43,538 nucleotides of DNA from assembly GCA_020052645.1 (NCBI GenBank), contig JAGVOQ010000039.1:1-43538 (forward strand). The letters run 5' to 3'. Positions 15,316 to 23,505 of the stretch are shown piece after piece. The stretch's first letter is position 1; each line of letters begins with the position of its first letter. The stretch is from Candidatus Omnitrophota bacterium. Its GTDB lineage: Bacteria > Omnitrophota > Gorgyraeia > Velamenicoccales > Velamenicoccaceae. Below the pieces are notes generated by a model, which ran no database searches, was not told the DNA's origin, and saw only the letters and a program-made list of their open reading frames with translations. The translations under genes were made by a program, and so were the position numbers.

Positions 15316-16465
15316 ATAAGGGGGACATGGCACGCAGCTTCGCGACAACCCCAGGAAACGCGTCTAAGAAGCTATCGATATCTGATTCTCTGGTGAATCG
15401 TCCAAGGGTTAAACGGATAGAGCCATGACAGAGCGCATGAGGCCTGCCAATGGCGAGTAACACATGCGAAGGTTCAAGGTCTCCTGAAGTACACGCCGAG
15501 CCTGTAGAGGCGGCAAATCCCAGCATATCCATATTCAACAACATAGACTCACCTTCAATATATTCAATTGAAAAATTCACATTGTTGGGAAGACGCTTTG
15601 TCGGATGGCCGTTTAGATAGACATGATCAATTCTTTTTTGAATCTCAGAGATCAATTTATCGCGCAGCCTCTCCTGTTCCTTGGCCTCATCCTGCATCCG
15701 GTCTTTACAAAGATCCACCGCTCTTCCGAGTCCGACGATGCCCGGTAGATTTTCCGTTGAAGCGCGCCTATGGCGCTCCTGGCCACCACCACGAAGATAT
15801 GCTTGGATCCGCGTACCTTTTCTGACATAAAGGCACCCAATCCCTTTAGGCCCATAGAATTTATGCGCGGATAAAGACAAAAGATCTAAATTAGATTCAT
15901 TAACATCAATGGGAATATGGCCAACGGTCTGTACCGCATCCGTATGAAAATAGACGCCCTTATCCCGCGTAATCCTGCCAATTTCGCTTATTGGCTGAAT
16001 AGTTCCAATCTCATTATTGGCGTGCATCACAGAAACTAAAACTGTTTTATCCGTAATGGCATTCGCGATATCCTCAGGTGAAACCAGCCCGTTTAAATCC
16101 GGCCGTACATAAGTCACTTTAAATCCCTGTTTTTCCAAAAAATTAGCCGGCTCTAAAATCGCGTGGTGCTCAATGGCGGTTGTCACAACATGATTCCCCT
16201 TAGCGCTGTTGGCCCAAAGCACGCCGAAAAGCGCAAAGTTATCAGACTCAGTTCCTCCTGACGTAAAAATAATTTCTTCTTCTTTTGCGCCTAAAAAACG
16301 AGCGATTTTTGATCGCGCTTCTTCAATGGCTTTTTTAGCTTCCTGGCCAAAAAAATGAATACTCGAAGGATTGCCGAATTTATCATAAAAATAAGGCTGC
16401 ATCGCCTGCACCACAAGAGGGTCAGTCGGTGTTGTCGCCGCGTAATCCATATAGATACGTTCCAT
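15302..16465 (-). CDS. iscS: Cysteine desulfurase, NifS/IscS class
   Basis: 387 residues. N-terminal YMDYAATTPTDP, PLP-binding lysine K202 in SLSAHKFYGPKG, and catalytic cysteine C325 in STGSACTSGDLEPSHVL, on the long mobile loop typical of group I enzymes. It supplies persulfide sulfur for Fe-S clusters and tRNA thiolation. The same neighbourhood encodes a NifU-like scaffold domain, an IscR-like regulator and two thiolation enzymes. GTGAGGACAAA precedes the ATG. Whether it belongs to ISC or NIF machinery is not decided by sequence alone. Confidence 0.93.
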   Translation of the reverse strand: MERIYMDYAATTPTDPLVVQAMQPYFYDKFGNPSSIHFFGQEAKKAIEEARSKIARFLGAKEEEIIFTSGGTESDNFALFGVLWANSAKGNHVVTTAIEHHAILEPANFLEKQGFKVTYVRPDLNGLVSPEDIANAITDKTVLVSVMHANNEIGTIQPISEIGRITRDKGVYFHTDAVQTVGHIPIDVNESNLDLLSLSAHKFYGPKGIGCLYVRKGTRIQAYLRGGGQERHRRASTENLPGIVGLGRAVDLCKDRMQDEAKEQERLRDKLISEIQKRIDHVYLNGHPTKRLPNNVNFSIEYIEGESMLLNMDMLGFAASTGSACTSGDLEPSHVLLAIGRPHALCHGSIRLTLGRFTRESDIDSFLDAFPGVVAKLRAMSPLYDQK

Positions 16466-16494
16466 TTTGTCCTCACTCTCTTCACAATATTTCG

Positions 16495-16616
16495 TCGTTC
16501 GGTTACGGTGACGATGCCCGTTTCGTAGTTCGGTTAAGGTGTTCGTTTAAAAGATTTTTCATACATTACCTAATAACGTTACCCAAACGGGCTTCGTTAC
16601 CATTACCTTAACCTAA
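16495..16616. repeat. Long two-armed spacer element, about 6-bp phase (GGTTAC type)
   Basis: Arm one has GGTTAC/GGTGAC units and CCCGTTTCG. Arm two has complementary TTACC/GTTACC units and AAACGGGC. The 150-bp spacer between iscS and the permease gene is almost entirely this element. Confidence 0.55.
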
Positions 16617-16618
16617 TT

Positions 16619-17521
16619 TTATTTTGCAATTAACGAATACAAATATCCCAATGACAGAGATATTATACTTAAAAGAAATAGATAAACAAAGAGAACTTTT
16701 AACCCGAATTCTTTACGCATGACCAAGATCGTGCTGTAGCTCGTCACAGGCCCTGCCAAGAGCATCACCATGCCCGCGCCGACACTCAAGCCTTGTTTGA
16801 TCAGCGCATCTGTCAAAGGCACGGTCGCTGTTGAACAAATATATGTCACAAGGCCAAAAACAAGGCTAAAGACATAACCCGAAAAACCAGCGAGGTATTG
16901 ATTGATTAAATTCCCTAAAGGCATATAAGCGGCCACAAAAGCGGCCAAAAGAATCCCACCCAAAAGCTCTAAACCCATTTCTCGCGGCATTTCCCAAAAA
17001 CCATATTTTAAAGCAGACGTCATCCGGCACTTAACATCTTTCTGATGAGAACAGATACCTGCAGATTCGTGACAATGCGGACACTCTTCCTGAATATCAA
17101 GTTCAGCTCTTCTTTTATAAGGAAGCATATTGCCAACAATCCCGACAAGGACACCCATAAGCATAACCGCGAAAAAGATAAACACAGCGAACTTTATCCC
17201 TAAAATCGCAGTAGTCACCAATAACGAACTGATCGATGTTGCCGGTGTTGCTATTAAAAAAGCTAGGATAGGCCCGAGTTTCGCGCCTTTTTTATAAAAA
17301 CTGATAGCTATAGGCAAAGAACCGCAACAACAAATGGGCAAAAGTGTCCCTATAAACGTTGACATAACAACAGCTCTTAAGCCACTATTCCCCAGATTTT
17401 TATCGACCCATTTCTGGGGGATAAATTCATGCGCCAGCCCGCTTAAAAAAAACCCAATGATCAAGGCCGGAATAATCTCTATGGAATATGCTTGAAGATT
17501 TGAAAAAAATTGTGCCATCAT
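16619..17521 (-). CDS. Metal/arsenite-type permease (SO_0444-like Cu/Zn efflux, DUF318 family)
   Basis: 300 residues with about eight membrane helices. The family motif LLPICCCGSLPIAISFYKKGA is in the first half and the repeated STATVPLTDALIKQGLSVGAGMVMLLAGP in the second. The cytoplasmic loop between halves (about residues 140-165) is Cys/His-rich (CPHCHES...CSHQ...C) and likely binds a metal. Related permeases export arsenite-type or Cu/Zn substrates. Overlaps the upstream LarE gene by 4 bp, so the two are co-translated. Substrate unproven. Confidence 0.75.
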   Translation of the reverse strand: MMAQFFSNLQAYSIEIIPALIIGFFLSGLAHEFIPQKWVDKNLGNSGLRAVVMSTFIGTLLPICCCGSLPIAISFYKKGAKLGPILAFLIATPATSISSLLVTTAILGIKFAVFIFFAVMLMGVLVGIVGNMLPYKRRAELDIQEECPHCHESAGICSHQKDVKCRMTSALKYGFWEMPREMGLELLGGILLAAFVAAYMPLGNLINQYLAGFSGYVFSLVFGLVTYICSTATVPLTDALIKQGLSVGAGMVMLLAGPVTSYSTILVMRKEFGLKVLFVYLFLLSIISLSLGYLYSLIAK

Positions 17522-18327
17522 CTAATATACACCTTTTCATTCATCGCCCCTGTGCGATACCCTTGCGGGTCAATAACAACTTCATGATACTTTAAGGGTT
17601 TTAAGCAATCCTTGACCAGCGCTATATTCTTTAATTTTCTTTGCTCCCGTCTATCAACTTCGACAGACGCATTTGTTCCGTAGTCCCTTACTCTTAAATT
17701 TCCCCTAAGCCTGAATTTTTTCCTCAACAGCTGCTCTGCCCGATCAATCTTTTTAAGGCGTTCCTTTGTAATTTGAGAATCATAGGGAACGCGTGACGCC
17801 AAACATGCCAATGCCGGCTTATTCCAGGATTTTAGGCCAAGGTTTTTAGAAAGCCTGCGGACATCTTTCTTGGTCAAGCCCGCTTCTTGCAAAGGCGAGA
17901 CAACCGCACATTCTTTTTTTGCCTGTGTCCCGGGGCGATAATCCATGAGATCGTCGACGTTCGAACCGTCTACAACAAACCTTAATCCTTTTTTCCTTGC
18001 GATGCTTTTTAAATTAACGAACAATTCTTTTTTGCAATAGTAACATCTGTTGCGCGGGTTGCGCTTAAAAAAAGGATTTTTAAGTTCCTGGGTCCGGATG
18101 AAAAGATGGCGAGCTTTTATTTTTTTTGCAGACGCCTTCGCGCCTTCTATTTCACTGGCAGGATAAGTCTCAGAAATCGCCGTAACCGCCAAAACATCAT
18201 CTCTTAAAACTTGAGAAGCGATTTTTAATAAAAGAGTGCTATCCACGCCCCCGGAATAAGCAACACATACAGACTTAAGCTCTCGCAGCCTCTCTTTTAA
18301 TTTTTTTAATTTTTTATCGAGCTGCAT
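17518..18327 (-). CDS. larE: ATP-dependent sacrificial sulfurtransferase LarE family
   Basis: 269 residues from the ATG chosen; a TTG three codons earlier is possible. PP-loop YSGGVDS at 24-30. CYYCKKELF at 95-103. C175 in KPALACLASRVPY corresponds to the cysteine that donates its own sulfur in the Lactobacillus enzyme. LarE thiolates the nicotinic-acid-derived precursor of the nickel-pincer cofactor of lactate racemase. LarB and LarC are not in the window, so other sulfur acceptors are possible. Its location between NifS, permease and NifU-like genes fits sulfur handling. Confidence 0.82.
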   Translation of the reverse strand: MQLDKKLKKLKERLRELKSVCVAYSGGVDSTLLLKIASQVLRDDVLAVTAISETYPASEIEGAKASAKKIKARHLFIRTQELKNPFFKRNPRNRCYYCKKELFVNLKSIARKKGLRFVVDGSNVDDLMDYRPGTQAKKECAVVSPLQEAGLTKKDVRRLSKNLGLKSWNKPALACLASRVPYDSQITKERLKKIDRAEQLLRKKFRLRGNLRVRDYGTNASVEVDRREQRKLKNIALVKDCLKPLKYHEVVIDPQGYRTGAMNEKVYIR

Positions 18328-18334
18328 TATACCC

Positions 18335-18353
18335 AACTTTGCCTATAAACCAT
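18335..18353. repeat. Third copy of the AACTTTGCCTATA spacer sequence
   Basis: AACTTTGCCTATAAACCAT, between larE and the nifU-like gene, matches the direct repeats at 18598 and 18727. Each copy lies at a gene boundary in this cluster. Confidence 0.5.
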
Positions 18354-18359
18354 ATCTCA

Positions 18360-18587
18360 TTAGCCCGCAATAACCTCTTTGACCTCAGGAACAGATTTCT
18401 TCAGCATGCGCTCAATCCCCATCTTAAGCGTCATTTGAGACATCGGGCATGAACCGCAAGCGCCCATTAGCTTCACCGTTACTTTCCCGTCATCGCTAAC
18501 ACTAATAAGCTCAACGTCGCCGCCATCCGCCTGAAGCATAGGCTTTACTTCCTTCAAAGCATTTTCAACTTTTTCCTGTAACGTCAT
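18360..18587 (-). CDS. NifU-like Fe-S scaffold domain protein
   Basis: 75 residues, a stand-alone NifU C-terminal domain. The cluster-binding motif is C44-x2-C47 (GACGSCPMS), preceded by MLQADGGDVELISV. Such proteins carry or deliver [4Fe-4S] clusters. It lies between the IscR-like regulator and LarE on the same strand, with AAGGAGGG before the ATG, so it is the likely first target of that regulator. Confidence 0.9.
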   Translation of the reverse strand: MTLQEKVENALKEVKPMLQADGGDVELISVSDDGKVTVKLMGACGSCPMSQMTLKMGIERMLKKSVPEVKEVIAG

Positions 18588-18597
18588 GAAACCCTCC

Positions 18598-18749
18598 TTA
18601 ACTTTGCCTATACAATGGTTTTTTTCCCTACAAAGTTAACTCCGCAGCCTGCTTATAAATTTTCTGCCCAAATGTGCTGGCGAGAAAATTTATAAGCGCA
18701 TAGGCCAGGAGTTATTCCGCTATTTCTTAACTTTACCTATATAATGGTT
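18598..18749. repeat. Palindromic insertion bounded by two 23-bp direct repeats
   Basis: Direct repeats 18598-18620 and 18727-18749 (TTAACTTTGCCTATACAATG type, 20 of 23 identical) bound a 106-bp segment. Its core (18638-18713) is a hairpin with perfect 14-bp arms CTTATAAATTTTCT (18652-18665) and its complement (18683-18696), closed outside by AACTCC/GGAGTT. It lies between rrf2 and nifU. Confidence 0.6.
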
Positions 18750-18769
18750 CTCTTTCCTCACGCGCCCTA

Positions 18770-19189
18770 TTATCTTCTTTTTGCTAACAACGACTTCAGC
18801 GTCTGTTTTTCGAGATACCCTTCTATCATTCCTTTTAGATAAAGCCAAACATCTTTTAAAACACACTCTCTGGAGCCCTTGCAATTCTTTTTCCCCGCAT
18901 GTTTATTTCTTGTGCAAATAACCTCGAAAGCATCTCCTTCTACCGCCTCCAGAACGTCCTTAATGCTAATCTGGCTTGATGGCCGACTTAAAACATAACC
19001 ACCCTTGACGCCGCGGATGCTCTTGATCAGCCTATGACGCCTCAACTTCATCAACAACTGCTCAACATAGTCAAGCGGCAAACCTTCATCGCTGACAATG
19101 CAACGGATGGTCACGGGTTTTTTGCCTGCGTTACGCGCGATATTTAAGATGCAACGTAACGCGTAATCTCCCTGTGTCGTGATTCGCAT
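18770..19189 (-). CDS. iscR: Rrf2-family regulator, IscR-like
   Basis: 139 residues. The N-terminal winged helix opens MRITTQGDYALRC and includes IRGVKGGYVLSRP. Three candidate cluster-ligand cysteines are C92, C103 and C109, the same region as in IscR though with wider spacing between the first two. It probably senses Fe-S status. Its own promoter carries a site with both half-sites of the IscR type-1 box. Downstream on the same strand are nifU-like, larE, permease and iscS genes. No strong ribosome-binding site. Confidence 0.85.
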   Translation of the reverse strand: MRITTQGDYALRCILNIARNAGKKPVTIRCIVSDEGLPLDYVEQLLMKLRRHRLIKSIRGVKGGYVLSRPSSQISIKDVLEAVEGDAFEVICTRNKHAGKKNCKGSRECVLKDVWLYLKGMIEGYLEKQTLKSLLAKRR

Positions 19190-19268
19190 TTAATTTTTGA
19201 TATTATAACATTAAATATGTCTATCTCTCGGAGTAGACAAAGAGCCAAATTCTTAGTCCACAGCAAAA

Positions 19269-19303
19269 AGTATATAATACTTGATATAAATTGTCAAGTA
19301 TTA
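19269..19303 (-). promoter_or_regulatory. rrf2 promoter with overlapping IscR type-1 operator
   Basis: TTGACA (-35, 19292-19297) and TATACT (-10, 19269-19274) with a 17-bp spacer. A perfect 10-bp-arm palindrome at 19275-19303 contains ATACTTGA-N9-TCAAGTAT, which fits both half-sites of the IscR type-1 consensus (ATASYYGA...TCRRSTAT). Binding would cover the -35 box and spacer, giving autorepression. Confidence 0.8.
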
Positions 19304-19410
19304 TCTATCCACTTTAGCAACCTTTGCTTCGCAATCATTTGGAAAAGCTTTTTTAACAATTTCTCCATATTCGTCAGGGTGTTTATCTTCATTTTAACTT
19401 GGTTGTGAAG

Positions 19411-19579
19411 ATGGAGCCCACCTAAGACTAAAGCCTAAGGGTTCCTTTAGGGCGGAATGCCCAAGCGACCAACCTAAATGTGATTTTAGGAAGTCCTGCC
19501 ATGAGCAGGGCGGCCACAACCATTCCTGCCTGCAGGCAGGCGCGCCTTTAAAAAGGCTCAGGCTTATAGGCCGCGGGGC
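19411..19579 (+). repeat. Structured noncoding element, copy 1 (possible IS200/IS605-like remnant)
   Basis: Left part TGGAGCCC-ACC-AG..TAAAGCC..GGGTTCC and right part TTAGGAAGTCCTGCCATG match the two ends of the element at 29610-29756 in the same orientation. A 16-bp palindrome CCTGCCTGCAGGCAGG lies inside the 3' part. No transposase gene is present. A 73-codon open frame on the other strand is not a credible gene. Confidence 0.4.
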
Positions 19580-19585
19580 ATAAAC

Positions 19586-19626
19586 AAAAAGAGCGCTCTT
19601 AAAAAAATCTTTCAAGAGCGCTCTTT
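19586..19626 (-). terminator. Terminator of the YHS-protein gene
   Basis: Perfect 13-bp stem AAAGAGCGCTCTT with its complement, a 13-nt loop, then a T-rich tail on the minus strand, 24 bp past the stop codon. Confidence 0.8.
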
Positions 19627-19649
19627 AAAACAACAACTCTTCTATATTC

Positions 19650-20078
19650 TTACTTTTCTTCACCCGCTGATACGAGGGCCTCTTCGCCAACTTCCATCTT
19701 TTCGCCAGAGTATTCCGTTGCATCAACAGCCGGGGCATCTTTTCCCTGCTCAAGCTCTGTTTCAACTTTAGCTACATAAGCCGTGGGGTTTCCTAAGAAT
19801 GTGTCTTTGCAGGTCTCTGAACAAAGATTGTATACCTTGCCTTCATATTCAACTATGTATTTGCCAGGTTCTATAATAAGCATGCCAGACACCGGGCAAA
19901 TCTTGTTTCCAACCTCAACAACATCCATAGGAGCCGGAGTTACCTCAGGCTCTGCTATTGCTGTGGTTGTGGCCTCACCTTCTGCCGCGACTGTTTCATT
20001 CTCAGCCGCCATCACAATGCCTGCCGCAAAAAATAAGGCAACGAGCATACACATAACGATTGCACATCTCTTCAACAT
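19650..20078 (-). CDS. Exported YHS/TRASH-domain protein, probably metal-binding
   Basis: 142 residues. A signal peptide (1-25, ending VMAAE) is followed by an Ala/Glu/Thr/Pro linker. One YHS-like domain has C61 (ICPVSG), YEGKVYNLC86SETC90 and FLGNPTAYVAKV. The C-terminus is acidic. The domain type binds transition metals, often copper or heme-related. Start ATG at 20078 has GGAGGGG upstream; a longer frame is rejected. Monocistronic by its terminator and the 185-bp gap upstream. Confidence 0.75.
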   Translation of the reverse strand: MLKRCAIVMCMLVALFFAAGIVMAAENETVAAEGEATTTAIAEPEVTPAPMDVVEVGNKICPVSGMLIIEPGKYIVEYEGKVYNLCSETCKDTFLGNPTAYVAKVETELEQGKDAPAVDATEYSGEKMEVGEEALVSAGEEK

Positions 20079-20194
20079 CAGACCCCTCCTCGTTTGCATC
20101 TGCGTCTATTGACGCAGTGATTTTCACCATGAAAAAACTTAAAACTCTGATTGCGGATATATTAGCACTTAAAGGCTTTTCCAGCAAGCGCAAA

Positions 20195-20254
20195 CCGTTA
20201 GCTTTATCGCTGGATAACCGCCGACACAAAGTCGACGGCTTTCTCTAACGGGGT
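20195..20254. repeat. CCGTTAG palindrome family, copy 1
   Basis: Outer arms CCGTTAG and CTAACGG with an inner hairpin CCGAC-acaaa-GTCGACGG. Matches 30518-30573 in reverse orientation, except that the inner loop reads ACAAA here and its complement there. Together with ordinary spacer it fills the 185-bp gap between the YHS and zinc-ribbon genes. Confidence 0.65.
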
Positions 20255-20263
20255 AAAACGCGG

Positions 20264-20470
20264 CTAAAACTTCACCAAACACTGCTTGGCTGACTTGCAC
20301 CAATAAATACAGGAATCTTTCTCCGTATACATCACATCTTTTTTGCATGACGGACAATTTCTTTTCAGCTCATCAGAAAAAAATTCTACCTCAGCACCGC
20401 AGTGCGGGCATTTGATGTAGCGAACCCTTAAGCCTTTATCTCTTCCAGGACATTGAGTAAACATCATCAA
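20264..20470 (-). CDS. Small zinc-ribbon protein
   Basis: 68 residues. Two CxxC pairs form a zinc ribbon (KCPHCGAE and NCPSCKKD), followed by a second Cys cluster CIYWCKSAKQC. The order CPGRD...IKCPHCG...FSDE...CPSC...C.YWC...QC matches the N-terminal zinc-ribbon module of some HD-domain phosphohydrolases, here alone. Role unknown. GAAGG precedes the first ATG; three ATGs follow each other, so the exact start is uncertain by two codons. Confidence 0.65.
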   Translation of the reverse strand: MMMFTQCPGRDKGLRVRYIKCPHCGAEVEFFSDELKRNCPSCKKDVMYTEKDSCIYWCKSAKQCLVKF

Positions 20471-20477
20471 CCTTCTT

Positions 20478-20566
20478 CAGGAATCAGGGAACAGGCAACT
20501 GGTAACAGCGAACAAAAAATCTTTTTCGTTTTCTGATACCTGATCCCCGTTGCCCGTTACCTGAAA
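20478..20566. repeat. Two-armed 7-bp-phased spacer element (CAGGGAT / GTTGCCC type)
   Basis: CAGGAAT, CAGGGAA, CAGGCAA, CTGGTAA on arm one and GATACCT, GTTGCCC, GTTACCT on arm two. Same family as in the EPS block 13 kb away. Confidence 0.65.
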
Positions 20567-20569
20567 AAT

Positions 20570-21562
20570 CTATATCAGGTACTTCTTTGTTTCTTCATCC
20601 TTAAGCGGCGCGACCTCTAAAATCTGGCGGCTGCCATTACGAATAACAACTACCTGCACTTTTTCTTGCCCTCTTTTTTTATCAAAATACCGCGCCGTCA
20701 TTTGAGCCGAAAAAACTATATCACTATCAGAAAAAATACCTCGGCCCAACGCGGAAGCGCCGGCGATTTCCTCAGACGGCGAAAAAAAGATATCATCTTT
20801 TTCTATCAGACTCATAAGGGCGCTATTGTTCTTTTCGTCACGGCCTATGATAAGCTTTGCCTGATCATTGAGACGAAACATGCGGCCGCTTTTTAAAAGC
20901 TTGAGGTTTTCAGACGTCAATTCGTTATGACTCATCAAATCTTTAACGCGCTTGGAAAAACATGGATCTGTTAAAAGACAGCCCCCGGCAGGATTCTCGT
21001 AAGCGCCAATATTAAAATCGAGAGCCAAGCGCATTTGCGACTTACGACTACGGCCGGAAATATCCAAAAGATCACTCCTCTTGATCCATCCCTTCTCTTC
21101 AGCAAGAGTTTGCGGCAAAAGCTGGGCTGACAAAGGCCTCAAGACCAAACCTTCCACATCCGCCCTTCTTTCAATGAGAGAAAGCGTCTCTCTCTTTTGC
21201 GACATAGGCCGCTGGCCCACGACCTCTCCAGTCACCAGAAAAGAAGCTCCCAACTCAAGCATCATCTCTTTGGCTTTTTTAAGCATGAAAATCTTACAAT
21301 CAATACAAGGATTCATATGACTACCATAGCCGTGCGCCGGAGATTTTACAAGTTCTATAAAATCTTTTGAAATATCTACCTCTTTATACGCTACTTTAAG
21401 CCTGTCTTTAAAATAGCAGCTCTCTCCTTTTGTATCTTTTTGCCCACAACCAAAAGGAATAATAAAATTGACAGCGATCACCTCAATCCCCAAAGAATGG
21501 ATCATGGTGGTTGCCAAAGCACTATCAAGACCGCCGGAAACAAGTGAAATAGCTTTAATCAT
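20570..21562 (-). CDS. PP-loop ATPase, ThiI/MnmA-like tRNA sulfurtransferase with NFACT-R-like C-terminus
   Basis: 330 residues. PP-loop SGGLDSA at 9-15. A central ThiI-like portion has MNPCIDCK and TGEVVGQRPMSQ. GGCLLTDPCFSKRVKDL then leads to a C-terminal domain (KLLKSGRMFRLNDQAKLIIGRDEKNN) of the NFACT-R/DUF814 type. Likely adenylates and thiolates a tRNA position, but the target is unknown. No clear ribosome-binding site. Lies with other sulfur-transfer genes of this region. Confidence 0.75.
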   Translation of the reverse strand: MIKAISLVSGGLDSALATTMIHSLGIEVIAVNFIIPFGCGQKDTKGESCYFKDRLKVAYKEVDISKDFIELVKSPAHGYGSHMNPCIDCKIFMLKKAKEMMLELGASFLVTGEVVGQRPMSQKRETLSLIERRADVEGLVLRPLSAQLLPQTLAEEKGWIKRSDLLDISGRSRKSQMRLALDFNIGAYENPAGGCLLTDPCFSKRVKDLMSHNELTSENLKLLKSGRMFRLNDQAKLIIGRDEKNNSALMSLIEKDDIFFSPSEEIAGASALGRGIFSDSDIVFSAQMTARYFDKKRGQEKVQVVVIRNGSRQILEVAPLKDEETKKYLI

Positions 21563-21563
21563 A

Positions 21564-21605
21564 ACAAGTTTACGAGTTTATCGAGTTGCGAGTTTAACGA
21601 GTTAA
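21564..21605. repeat. Single-arm phased spacer (CGAGTTTA type)
   Basis: Units CGAGTTTAT, CGAGTTG, CGAGTTTAA, 7-9 bp apart, immediately upstream of the PP-loop gene. Confidence 0.5.
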
Positions 21606-21664
21606 AAAATTTACAAAATAATATTTAAGAGACAGCCTACAAGCAGATATCATTTTAAGGTTTC

Positions 21665-21760
21665 GTCATGTTCCTTAAGGTTTCTTTGGGTTGCTTAATG
21701 TTGCTTTTTGCAACTTCAAGAAACTTTATGCAACTTTAAGAAACTTCCCGTAACCTAAAA
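21665..21760. repeat. Two-armed 10-bp-phased spacer element
   Basis: Arm one: decamers TTCCTTAAGG, TTTCTTTGGG, TTGCTTAATG. Arm two: CAACTTCAAG, AAACTTTATG, CAACTTTAAG, AAACTTCCCG, roughly complementary, joined by TTTTTG. The first 23 bp recur exactly at 29551-29573. Confidence 0.65.
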
Positions 21761-21771
21761 ATTCTATCTTC

Positions 21772-23499
21772 CTACAATATAACGTTAAGGAAACCGCCTA
21801 CAAGCAGGGTCGCGGCTATCATGATCGCGGTTGCCGCAAGAAGGTACTTAAGCCCGAGTTCTTTCAAAAAAATAATAAATGTCGCGATGCAGGGAAATGA
21901 CATGGCCAATACCACGCAGGAAATGATCAACTGTTTCAAAGACAGGTTCAACGGGATCAAAAGACCGGCCGCGATATCTTTTCTTAAAAAACCGACCAAT
22001 AACGGAAACACCGCTTCATTCGGTAAACCTAAAAACGTCCTCATCACAGGCTCAAAGAATTTGCCGATTGAATCAAAAAAACGAAAAGTATGCAAGAGAT
22101 TCACGAACAAAACGCCTAAGATGACAAGCGGAAAAGCATCGACAATAAATTCCTTAACCCGCATCCAAAGCTTCGAAAAAATAATGTTGAGCGGCGGCCA
22201 TCGATAAGATGGAATCTCTAATACGAGCTCCGGGCTATAGCCTTTTAAAATCTTATTTAAAATAAAACCGATGATGATCCAACTCATCGACAAAACCGCG
22301 AAAACAATAAGTAATGGCCCCATGCCAAAATCGCCGAGCAATTTTATGATCATTGCCTGAAGCGCGGCGCACGGAACCGCGATTGAAATAAGGGTCGAGG
22401 CGATGAACCGCTCGCGCTTGCTCTCCAAAACACGCGTGGCCATGATCCCGGGCACATTGCAGCCAAATCCTAAAAGCACAGGGATAATGGCAAAACCATG
22501 GAGACCTACCCTATGCATAAATGCATCCAATAAAAGCGCGAAACGCGGCAGATACCCGATATCTTCCAACAACCCCAAAACCAAATAAAAAGAAATGATA
22601 TAAGGCAAAACCATGTCGAACTCCACATAAGGAGCCGTGGTTAAAAGGCCTAATGAATTTTTAAAATCTATCTTTCCGGACAAAAGCTCGCCGATCAAAA
22701 TATTATGTAAAAAAGTCCCTTCCTTCAGAAAAGAACTAACTTTAAGAAGAAGGGGCGCGTAAAGATTGTTAAAAATAGGATCAAAAAGATAGGTGATCAA
22801 ACCTTCGCCGATAAACCTTACCGTCTTAAAAGTCGCGTATATCACGGCCAGGCCGGTCAACATGCCGCTAAAAGGCCTTATAGACCAATCTTCCAGCAAT
22901 TCCCTTAAAGTATGATGACGGTGGGTCAGGTTCTGCACATGACTTATGAGCACACCAACAGCCTTCCAGAGCTCGTCATGGGAACGCAACTGAACCGGAC
23001 GGCTCGTTGCCTCTTGGAAACGCTCCCTTAAAAGCTTAATGCCTAAACCTGTCACGGCACACGCCGGAATAACAGGAACTCCAAGAAGTTCCTCCATTTT
23101 TTGTATATCCAAAGCAATGCCGCGATGCTTAAGGTCATCGCACATATTTAGAACGACGACCACTGGAAACCCCCTATCGATCAAATCTAATGTTAAATGC
23201 AGATTACGCTCTAGATTCGTCGCGTCGAGAATATCAATGATAACGCAGTCTTTTTCCTGCGCACAGGTATCTTTTAAAAATTGGTAGGTAACTTCTTCCG
23301 CCTTCGACGTCGGCTCAAGGCTATAGGTGCCCGGCAAGTCGATAACTTCGAAATTCTCGCCGCCGAAACACATCTCGCCCTTACGATATTCAACGGTTGT
23401 CCCCGGATAATTCGACGTAACAACCTGAATACCTGTCAGACGTGCGAAAATAACGCTTTTACCAACATTGGGATTTCCGAGAAGGAGGATCTTTCTCAT
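21772..23499 (-). CDS. feoB: Ferrous iron transporter B
   Basis: 575 residues, shorter than the enterobacterial protein (about 770) but typical of compact FeoB. N-terminal G domain: G1 GNPNVGKS at 8-15, G3 DLPGTYSL, G4 NMCD. The membrane part has two Gate domains, the first around FGCNVPGIMATRVLESKRERF and a second near FVNLLHTFRFF. It imports Fe2+ across the inner membrane. Lies 6 bp after feoA, so co-transcribed. Confidence 0.94.
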   Translation of the reverse strand: MRKILLLGNPNVGKSVIFARLTGIQVVTSNYPGTTVEYRKGEMCFGGENFEVIDLPGTYSLEPTSKAEEVTYQFLKDTCAQEKDCVIIDILDATNLERNLHLTLDLIDRGFPVVVVLNMCDDLKHRGIALDIQKMEELLGVPVIPACAVTGLGIKLLRERFQEATSRPVQLRSHDELWKAVGVLISHVQNLTHRHHTLRELLEDWSIRPFSGMLTGLAVIYATFKTVRFIGEGLITYLFDPIFNNLYAPLLLKVSSFLKEGTFLHNILIGELLSGKIDFKNSLGLLTTAPYVEFDMVLPYIISFYLVLGLLEDIGYLPRFALLLDAFMHRVGLHGFAIIPVLLGFGCNVPGIMATRVLESKRERFIASTLISIAVPCAALQAMIIKLLGDFGMGPLLIVFAVLSMSWIIIGFILNKILKGYSPELVLEIPSYRWPPLNIIFSKLWMRVKEFIVDAFPLVILGVLFVNLLHTFRFFDSIGKFFEPVMRTFLGLPNEAVFPLLVGFLRKDIAAGLLIPLNLSLKQLIISCVVLAMSFPCIATFIIFLKELGLKYLLAATAIMIAATLLVGGFLNVIL

Positions 23500-23505
23500 G
23501 GGATT

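Noticed and set aside
18738-18743. TATAAT-like box on the plus strand
   Set aside because: No -35 partner at proper distance and no plus-strand gene downstream; it is part of a direct repeat.
19394-19615. 73-codon minus-strand frame
   Set aside because: Covers the structured noncoding element and the terminator hairpin, with no family resemblance or start signal.
20131-20250. 39-codon plus-strand frame starting ATGAAAAAAC, with a basic peptide
   Set aside because: Its 3' half is the CCGTTAG palindromic repeat and there is no ribosome-binding site, so coding is unlikely.
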